Positions 56,640 through 64,000 of a stretch of DNA of 64,000 nucleotides are shown in pieces. Every line of letters begins with the position of its first letter. Position 1 is the first letter of the stretch. Source of the DNA: Cycas panzhihuaensis (lineage: Eukaryota; Cycadophyta); assembly GCA_023213395.1 (NCBI GenBank), contig CM041465.1, positions 35,657,741 to 35,721,740 of the forward strand. The letters run 5' to 3'. Below the pieces are notes generated by a model. It had not been told where the DNA came from. It searched no databases and saw only the letters and a list, made by a program, of their open reading frames with translations. Both the position numbers and the translations under genes were made by a program.

Positions 56640-59214
56640 AGTGTGGTTTGCTTGGTTGCCATATTGTTGTGTAGGTGAATATTTGAAACGTAACCTTGTC
56701 AATAACACCATTGGTATGATGTGTTGTCTCTATTGTTGAGTTTGCGGAGAAGTGTCGTTTGTTGAGCCTCTTTCTATTTGTGACTATGTCAAGATATCCC
56801 TACCTAAGACATCCTACCTATTGATGCCTCCATTTGTAAAGATATCACTACAAGCTATAGTTTATGTGAGCACGTAAAGTCTTCCGTCATTTGTGATTGT
56901 GGTGTCTACATAGAAGTCCGTGTCCATGTAACAAGGCATTAAATTATCCATGGAGTTGGAGCAAGATTGTAACCAGAAGTCCATATCTATGCAACAAAGT
57001 GATAAACTATGCATGGAGACTATATGTTTTGATTGCATCAAGGAAACACAAGATATACAGTAGCCCCAGCGATAGAGATACAGAACAGGGCAAGGAGATC
57101 CTTGCATGTCCAAGCAATGACAACGGTGAAAAGATGAGAAACACAATTTCACGTCGAAACTTGGCCAATTGTAGATGATTACGGGCAGATATGGTAGTGC
57201 CAAGGTCGACATGTAAAGAAGCAGAAGATCCTATCATTATCACATACGGCTGATAGCAAGATCACGACAATGAGACCTGTCTGTGGGAGATAATCATCAT
57301 GAGATTAGTTTCTGTGGAGATAATCTTTGTGACAAAAGGAGGCATTCCATTTGCAATTTGCCAAGGTAAAGCGACTAGAAACAAGGGCAAGTCGTTGGGA
57401 TAGATGCATGACTTGCTCATCACAATATCAGAGAGACTTACAGACTTATACACCCACCAGAAGGTCACGGCAACACATGCCACATCCCAACAAAATATTG
57501 CAGGAACACAGATGTGAGAGAGGTGGTCATAGCTATGAGGTCTATGGGAAATAGTAAGTAGGGTCGTAACAACTAGGGCTCACTTGAGATTTGTCTGCCA
57601 TCAACACAATATTTGATCTTCAAGAGCTCATATCAATTCAAAACAAACCCTCTAACGACAATGAAATTTGACCAAAAGTCATATGATGCTGTAACTTTTG
57701 TTATAAGCCTCTAAATTTACTTTCGTCTAAAGTGTTAGATTCCTAGTTCAAAGATCTTCAAAATGAGTTATCATGCGACCAATTTTGAGAAACATTTGTA
57801 AGAGAAATTACTATCTAAAGTTACATAAAAAATTAAGCGGACTAATAGTTAGTGTGGATGTAGCCATTCAAGATGGATAGCAACATGCAGAATGCCTTAG
57901 AAGAAGATATTGTGAAATTGGAAAGCTACCATAAAAATTTCATTGTAAAATTGAAGGGATTTCAGATTACAAAAGAACCAGCACAAGTACATGGACCATA
58001 TGAGGATGCAGGAGATCAAGAGCAAGAAAACCCACTTGCGAGGATGTTAGAGTCCAAGAAGAAATAGTAGAACATTGTGATTCAAATGATGAACAAGTTA
58101 TGTCATAACAACATGAACTTGTTAATAAGTAATGCAAGGAGGATCAAATAGAGATAAAAGAATTCAAGGAAGAATCCAAACAATCAAGCAAGTCCAACAA
58201 GGTACTTGACACGGTTCATCATCCTATTTTGCACATGTTCATTTCATTCAACAATTTTACTATTTCCCTTGAATTTACTCATTCTATTACTTTTAAAAGT
58301 CCTCCACCCTAGGTCCAAAAATATCTCATACTTTAATTTCCCAATCCCCAATTCTTTCTAGGAGAAATCTTGGTCATGATTCAACCCCATCATCCATGTC
58401 CCAATTCCCACCTAGTTTAATCCCTAAAGAAGTCTTCTTCTACACCTTTCCAGGACCACTATAAAGGCCCCTTTCCCATAAAGAGAATCTAGCACTAATC
58501 TTGAATCCATCCCCTATTAAATACTTATTTCCTAAGATCTATAGTTGTCCAACCAACCCTTCACTTATGATAACCTCAAGTCTAGCGTGTATCCTATATT
58601 AAACCAATTTCCTAATTGTTCATACCTCTCAAGTTATACCCCCAATATACCTACTTCCCACATATACTAAATGCTTATTGATAACTTCATCAACCCCCCA
58701 CTATTTCGTCACCAACCCTTTTGGCCTACGATATGCTTCATAGTTATAAGCAGTACTTGTTATGTACCCATCAAAACTATCCTTATCACCTTATTGCTTA
58801 TTCACCAAACATGACCTATTCCTCCCCCACAAAACTTTCCCAGCAATGGCAACCTCCAAACTCTCTCTCTCTCTCTTCTATTCCAACAAAGTCCTTCAAA
58901 ATATAAACCCCCTCTTGGACAAAATGTGCAACCACAAAACAAGACTTCAGCCAAGTGCCTTCAACATCACATGGGTTCAAAGGTTGTTTTTATGCAAGAC
59001 GGGACACAAAATTCATCTAGTTCCAATCACAAGCATCTACAAGTTTAGGTTACATATCGACTATCTCTAACAAATAGCATAAGAGTGGATCAAATTATTA
59101 CAACAAATAGGTCATAACAAGAGGCAAATTGTAGACCAAGTGCAAAGAGATTCCAAACGATTCCTCAATCGACGTTTATACTTCAAGCATGAAGTATTTC
59201 AAGGGAAGGGGAGT
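56640..59214 (+). other. Non-coding interior of element D
   Basis: Only short frames, the largest being 102 codons (58762-59070) and none recognisable. A 44-bp unit is duplicated at 56911-56954 and 56976-57019 (AGAAGTCC...CATGGAG). A CACA/CCAA-rich stretch lies at 58240-58700. Confidence 0.7.
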
Positions 59215-59575
59215 TGTTACATATCTAAATTATATTCATGTGAAGTCAATTTTTGGAGAAAGAATAAGAAGTGGGTTTTCAAAGAGATTAAATATAGACC
59301 CAACTGGGGCTATACATAGGAGAGCATTATTCATTTGTAAGCATCTTTAAGAATCATTATTTTATCTGAAAACAATGGCCTAAGGCCATTGAGGCACTAT
59401 AGTGCCACTAGGAAGAAACCCTCGCCTCAAAGAGGGCAAATATTGTTGAGTTCTCATCAAATATAAATTTCAATTGTGTTGAAAATATGACATTATTTAT
59501 GTTGTGAGCTATTATCTAAAATATTTCTTGTGCAATTACTATATTTTCTATTATAAAATATGTGGACTTGCCACA
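59215..59575 (+). repeat. Right LTR of element D
   Basis: 361 bp, clearly diverged from the left LTR (numerous substitutions by eye), so D is not recent. Followed by CTATA. Confidence 0.92.
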
Positions 59576-59580
59576 CTATA

Positions 59581-59787
59581 TGAGGAACAGAGGGAGCAAT
59601 ACCTTTAGAGTTTCTAGTAACCCCATTTTATACCATAATGTTTTGCTAACCCAAGTTACCAGAAATGAGAAACATAGCCAAAATGTTTCAACATTTTGGC
59701 AAGTAGAAACATCAAATGCTTGGAGTCCCAGAAAAAATGTTTTCGAGGGAAAATATGAAAATATGTTAAATTTTCTAAAATGACTTA
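59581..59787. other. Continuation of the sequence interrupted by D
   Basis: Probably RecQ intron. No exon motif seen on the minus strand. Confidence 0.4.
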
Positions 59788-59987
59788 TGCAGGACTAGGC
59801 GATCTAATTCTCTTTACGATAAACATTGTCCTTATATAATGCGTAACCTTACCAACATCCAATCATATTTCACTACTATATCAACCTATCTAATTTTGTG
59901 TGTGGGAACCTTTCACATCGATCAATGATAACCTTAGCACACCAATTAAACATTACATCGATATTAGTGAAAACCATTATTCTAACA
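59788..59987 (-). repeat. Possible LTR O
   Basis: The minus strand begins TGTTAGAATAATGG after a purine tract (CACTAAGGGAGAG, 59988-60000), has TTATATAAGGAC near 59842 and may end TCCTGCA. No partner copy, so the left end is a guess. Confidence 0.45.
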
Positions 59988-61039
59988 CTCTCCCTTAGTG
60001 CTTAATTTGTGAATATTCATGTCTTCATGCTACATCACCTGCTTATCTATCTCATATCATCTATATAACGTATAAATCAATCTATCAAATCTATCTTCAT
60101 TATGCTTGTCTTCTACGAACAAATCCTATCATGTCATTAGCATATCCATCATAACAACGTATCATACTAACCACCTATAAATCCTCAATCAATCAAACAC
60201 AACTCATGACTCTCAACTCGTCATGATATATGAAATTTTTCTCCCCATCAACTTCATATATCCACCTGTAAGCTGCAAAACCAAACTCATCAAATTGTTA
60301 ATCAACCAATTCATCGATGTCTATACCAAAATGCATAAGTAACCAACCGTTGCAATTGCTAGCTATTTAGGAAATGTTTCTTATGCGTGACTCATCAACT
60401 TCATTAAATAAAACACAATATATTATTATTAGTCAAATATGTCATACAAGAGTAACTTGTGAATCTTTCTCGCCTCTTGCCTATGAGATATGTATATGAT
60501 GTCTCCATCGACGATTCTACACATACCTTTGCAACTTTATTAGGAACCTATTTGATCAAACATCTTCTCCAACCAACTAACTCGGGGAACAATGCATACC
60601 ACCTAGCCTACCAAGTTAGTTGCAACATGGTAACATACAATAATGTGTTTCATGCCGTTTGTCATACATGTTATCAGATTTCCAATTGAAAAATGCATAT
60701 CAGTTGGACTCCTCAACAATTGAACCTAGTTTTGTGGATAACCCACAACCATTATTGCCAATTTCAATCAATCAAACTTATGAGACTTCTCATATCATTT
60801 CAAGTGAGTAACTCAATCTATCCAATCAACAACTCAAAAATCAACCAACAACAACTTTCAATCAACAATCAAACTTCCAACTTCTCTCAATCAAATAGGT
60901 TGTGTCATTTTCATCATTCATTCAACCCATGTACCAAATCATGTAGTAAATTAGGTGATTATTCATCAACTTGAGTCAAAATTCATTTAATTAGTGTTGT
61001 TGTTCACTACATCAAATGTATTAGATGCTTTAGGGGGAT
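59988..61039. other. Unassigned sequence between two LTRs
   Basis: CA- and ATCAA-rich text with no credible protein. AATCAACAA-like phrases cluster at 60760-60900. Ends in TTTAGGGGGAT, a polypurine-like tract before the LTR at 61040. Confidence 0.4.
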
Positions 61040-61546
61040 TGTAGTGATACCTATAGTTACTATTTGGCATGATAGGATGGCCTAGTGGTGATTGGGTTCC
61101 CGGAGATGTAGAAAGCATAAACTACTAACACAAATGGATACTAGACTAGTTCTATTAATTGACAAAATTGAGAGGGAGAGAGTACTTATTTGGTACATAG
61201 TCAAGTCTAACGAGGATTGTCAAACAATGTCTCCACCATGGATTTCTAGGTGCTATCCCCTTCAATGTGAAGTGTCCTCTACGATTCTCAAGTTTCCTCA
61301 TGAGACCTACAATGTTAGCAACCACACAAGATACCCTGAGCTCAGGTCTTTCGCACCTATAAATAGGCACCTCTTCTCAAGGTCAACCATTTACTTTAAC
61401 ACAGTCGGCCAAAATGTTGGATTGGTCGACCAAAAGTTTGCTAGGTCAGCCAGAAGCTAGCTTAGTAGGCCAGAAGCTAGCTTGGCTGACCAAAAGTTGG
61501 CTAGGTTGACCAGAAGTTAGCTTCGTGACTAGAAGGGAGTGCCACA
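61040..61546. repeat. Isolated LTR flanked by purine tracts on both sides
   Basis: 507 bp, TGTAGTGATACC...AGTGCCACA. A CTATAAATAGG TATA favours plus orientation. On the left, TTTAGGGGGAT looks like a plus-strand polypurine tract. On the right, the opposite strand reads AAGGGGAGGGACT from element K's pol tail. Orientation is therefore ambiguous. Confidence 0.55.
61404..61535 (+). repeat. Tandem array of ~20-bp units
   Basis: Six to seven imperfect copies of a unit like GGTCGACCAAAAGTTTGCTA (variants GGTCAGCCAGAAGCTAGCTT, GGTTGACCAGAAGTTAGCTT). Lies inside the isolated LTR. Confidence 0.85.
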
Positions 61547-63172
61547 AGTCCCTCCCCTTGAAAGCATGCTTTGCCTTCAAAGCATAGGTAAGTGGGTGTG
61601 TTGTTTATACCAGTCTTCGTTCTCCCATGCGGTGTCTTTGAGTTTCTGATCTTTCCATTTTACAAGGTATTCCTATGTTTCTTTGGAGCATAAGTTTCTG
61701 GTCCGGGTTTGGAGAATGCCTTTTGGTTCTATTATTAACTTGCCTTCATCATCAAGTATTAATAGTTTAGTTTGGAGTACTATATCTTGTCCTGATTTTT
61801 TCTTGAGGCGGGAGACAAGGAAAACATTATGTATGCAGGTGGTAGGTGGCACTTAGAGTCAACATGTGACTTCTACTTTGTCTTGTGTCTAGTATGGGTC
61901 AAAAAATCAAGCTTGTAGCTTGTGTTTGCCTACTTTTTTTAGTGTGGATTGTTTGTAGGGTTATAGTCTAAGGAAACCCTAATCGCCTGATTCGAATGAT
62001 CTTTCTACCCTATGGCAATCGGCTTCTTGTTTCACGTGGTTTCATGCAGTATTTAGGTTGTCTTTGAGTGTTTGTAATTTTCTTTCTATTTACTCTTATT
62101 GTTCTTTGATAGATTAAATGAGTGAGGTTTTGGCCCATTTGAGAAGTGATGGGAGCTCGAATCCATATAATGCTTAAGAGGGGGTCATTTTTTGAATGTA
62201 TTGTAAGTAGTGTTATAAAACCATTTTCCTAAGTGTAGGCATTTATGTCAGTGTTGTTGTTTGTCAAACGTAAAGTTCTGAAGATATCCTTCTAGACATT
62301 TGTTTATTGCTTCTACTTGGTTTTCTGTTTGAGGGTGGTATGCGAAGCTTATTGATAGTTTGGTGCCTACTTGTCTAAGCAATTCTTGCCAAAAGTTATT
62401 CGTGAACTTTGGGTCACAGTCATTGATGATAGTTTTTGGGAATCCATGGAGCTTGGAGATCTCTTTGATGAAGATTCAACAATTTAATTGGCTTTAGCTA
62501 TTGCTTGGGTGCCTCTAAACTGTGTGTATTAGGTTAGTCGAGCAATTACCACAAAGATCATATCCTTCCCTTTTGATGTGGGGAGTCCTATTAGGAAGTC
62601 CATTGATATTTCCTCCCACTTTTGTCCTAGTATGAGTAGTGGCTGTGGTAGTCTCGGTATTTTTGTGTTTTCATTTTTGTTTCATTGGAATGTGTTGTAT
62701 TCTAAGACAAATTTATGGATGTCTACCTCTGTTTCTTTCCAAAAATACATATTACAGATCTGGCAATAGGTTTTATCAATTCCTATGCATCTGACTGTTG
62801 GTGCAGAGTGTGTTTTGTGAAGTATTTTGTTTTAAAATGTTGATGTGGGGGTAGCATGATTTTGCCTTCGTGTGGGATTAGGTCCTTCTGTAGAGTGTAA
62901 TTGTTCTGTCTTTTGTTGGGGACTTCTTGTAGTATATTTTGTGTTGTTGAGTTCGCATTGTACTCTTGGACTATTTCTTGATCTACTTGAGGATGGCTAT
63001 GGAGATGGAGTGGAGATGGGGTGCAAAGATGTGGTTTCAAGGATCCTTGACAATGTGTCAGCTATTATGTCCTATTTACCCTTTTTATATATAATATCAA
63101 AAGTTTCTTCTATTAGTTTTCCCCATGTGAATACGTCCTTTCTTGTTAGATTTATAAGAGGTGCAGCACATC
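61547..63172 (-). pseudogene. Chromovirus pol remnant K, internally deleted
   Basis: The minus strand starts with the RT/RNase H connection (APLINLTRKDVFTW, about 63165-63115). It jumps directly to the RNase H end (FDIIYKKGK, IIADTLSRI, about 63095-63045), then the integrase: NDCDPKFTNNFWQELL (about 62420) and ISFAYHPQTENQVEAINKCLEGYLQNF (about 62355-62270). It finishes with a Lys-rich tail and purine tract near 61550. Close to element I but opposite in strand. Many stops. Confidence 0.83.
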
Positions 63173-63645
63173 ACCGACTGCACCCAAGGACAAGGAAGAA
63201 AAAGCATCACCAATAATTAAAAGACGAACTAAATAGCAAGTAACAGAAGTTGTTTGCCACCCCACACCACCAGTGGCACCTAAGGACAAGGAAGAAAAGA
63301 CATCACAAATAGTTGAAAGACAAACTAAAGTGGAACCATATTGGCATCCACATTATCAAGAGGCCCAACGCAACAAAACTTATCAAGCAAGGCACTCATC
63401 AACTACAAACACCAGACAAGCACATTATTCGAGCTTAAGGTTTCAACATTACAGATATCCAGAGCATATTAGACGATGTTCAAGGTGTATCAAAATCAAC
63501 TCGGGATGGATGGATCCCCATTCCATGCGCAGTTTTCTAACAACCTTCGCAAAATCAAATCGATTGGATATTAATAACAGGAGATGGTCACATGTATCAT
63601 TAAACCAGGATGCTTCGAGGGCGAAGTATTTTAGGGGGGAGGGCA
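63173..63645 (+). pseudogene. Chromovirus C-terminal tail M
   Basis: The plus-strand frame 63273-63653 ends DASRAKYFRGEGML. Its first part is a PKDKEEK...IVERQTK unit that also occurs 96 bp upstream (63181), an in-frame duplication. The tract GGGGGGAGGGCA precedes the LTR. It joins K head-on at about 63173. Confidence 0.7.
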
Positions 63646-64000
63646 TGTTATGATCCTCCACCATATGAGATTACTCTTATTGTATTTATCCCACATGCAT
63701 AAGTCTAAGAGATGGGTAGCCTTAATAGCCCCATATATATGTATGTAATGTATAAGTGGGATCATGATGTATTTTGTAATCTTATGTTAATTGAATGCTC
63801 TTTGGAACTTCATCTCTTTCTTTATCTTTTGTGTATCATTTTCTATTTCTATTTCTCTATGTTGAATGGTAACAGGAATAGGTTTGTTACATGTTAACTT
63901 GATACAGAGTAACTCAATATGAAAGAGAAATTAGAAGTGACTTGTATTCCTTTAGAGACATGGTCTCCTTAAATATACATCAATTCTTGTAACCACTGTA
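63646..64000 (+). repeat. 3' LTR of element M (incomplete)
   Basis: Starts TGTTATGATCC right after the purine tract and runs past the window edge. A TATATATGTATG stretch near 63735 may be the TATA region. The right end is unseen. Confidence 0.65.

Larger units (their letters stand above)
56262..59575 (+). mobile_element. Compact LTR element D without pol, likely in a RecQ intron
   Basis: 3.3 kb. LTRs 56262-56623 (362 bp) and 59215-59575 (361 bp), TGTTACAT...GCCACA, with identical target duplication CTATA (56257-56261 and 59576-59580). Primer-like ATTGGTTTCAGAGTAG follows the left LTR and AAGGGAAGGGGAGT precedes the right one. The 2.6-kb interior has no RT, integrase or protease motif, so it is a non-autonomous LTR element that must borrow enzymes. 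The end motif (CATGAAGTATTTCAAGGG) resembles chromovirus element M. Confidence 0.92.

Noticed and set aside
57873-59070. Short ORFs inside element D
   Set aside because: None shows gag or pol motifs; I treat the interior as non-coding.
60459-60974. Two ORFs of 76 and 93 codons
   Set aside because: Simple composition from CAATCAA-like repeats; no motif.
61404-61535. Possible CRISPR-like array
   Set aside because: Units are adjacent, imperfect and without unique spacers; plant nuclear context. It is a tandem repeat in an LTR.

Overview
This is a stretch of plant nuclear DNA made almost entirely of LTR retrotransposons. One host gene is visible: five coding exons of a RecQ-family DNA helicase on the minus strand (53759-55830). 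All five exons have canonical GT/AG splice sites, keep phase across every junction and contain no stop codons. Dense nested insertions, long AT-rich introns and broken Copia and Gypsy polyproteins point to a large, repeat-rich seed-plant genome. A gymnosperm is plausible, but nothing here proves it. I found no CRISPR array, rRNA gene, tRNA gene or bacterial-type operon, and no convincing new protein-coding system.

Layout. At 1-754 is a Gypsy integrase fragment. At 906-11857 lies an old minus-strand Copia copy (G) split by a complete minus-strand relative (F, 3011-10562, target duplication AAAAT). From about 12990 to 35690 a minus-strand Gypsy element (C) is cut into three pieces. One interruption is a plus-strand chromovirus (I, 13463-19249). 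The other is a minus-strand Copia of a second family (B, 19727-34629, duplication CTTTT), whose own 3' LTR is split by a plus-strand Copia (A, 19768-26774, duplication CACTA). Gypsy RT/RNase H debris and an isolated LTR follow (35690-37444). Then come a third minus-strand relative of A and F (H, 37445-44988), an (AT)n(AG)n microsatellite, an isolated LTR, and a larger decayed minus-strand Gypsy element (J, about 46130-51680). A Copia tail with its LTR (52918-53440) precedes the RecQ exons. A compact LTR element without pol (D, 56262-59575, duplication CTATA) sits upstream of the first visible exon, probably inside a RecQ intron. The right end is more LTR and chromovirus debris (59788-64000).

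How the parts relate. A, F, G and H are one Copia family. They share LTR structure, a long gag leader, a gag with one zinc knuckle and a DSG-type protease. They also share short palindromes in U3 and in the leader, some with paired changes, which makes these the most interesting non-coding signals here. J, C, the 35690-36315 block and probably 1-754 are one Gypsy family. I, K, M and the 12445-12990 fragment are chromovirus-like. Nearly all element ORFs carry stops or frameshifts. A is the best preserved, with a 550-codon gag/protease frame and a 289-codon RT frame that retains YVDD. Element boundaries supported by target duplications are given to the base; other element limits are approximate.
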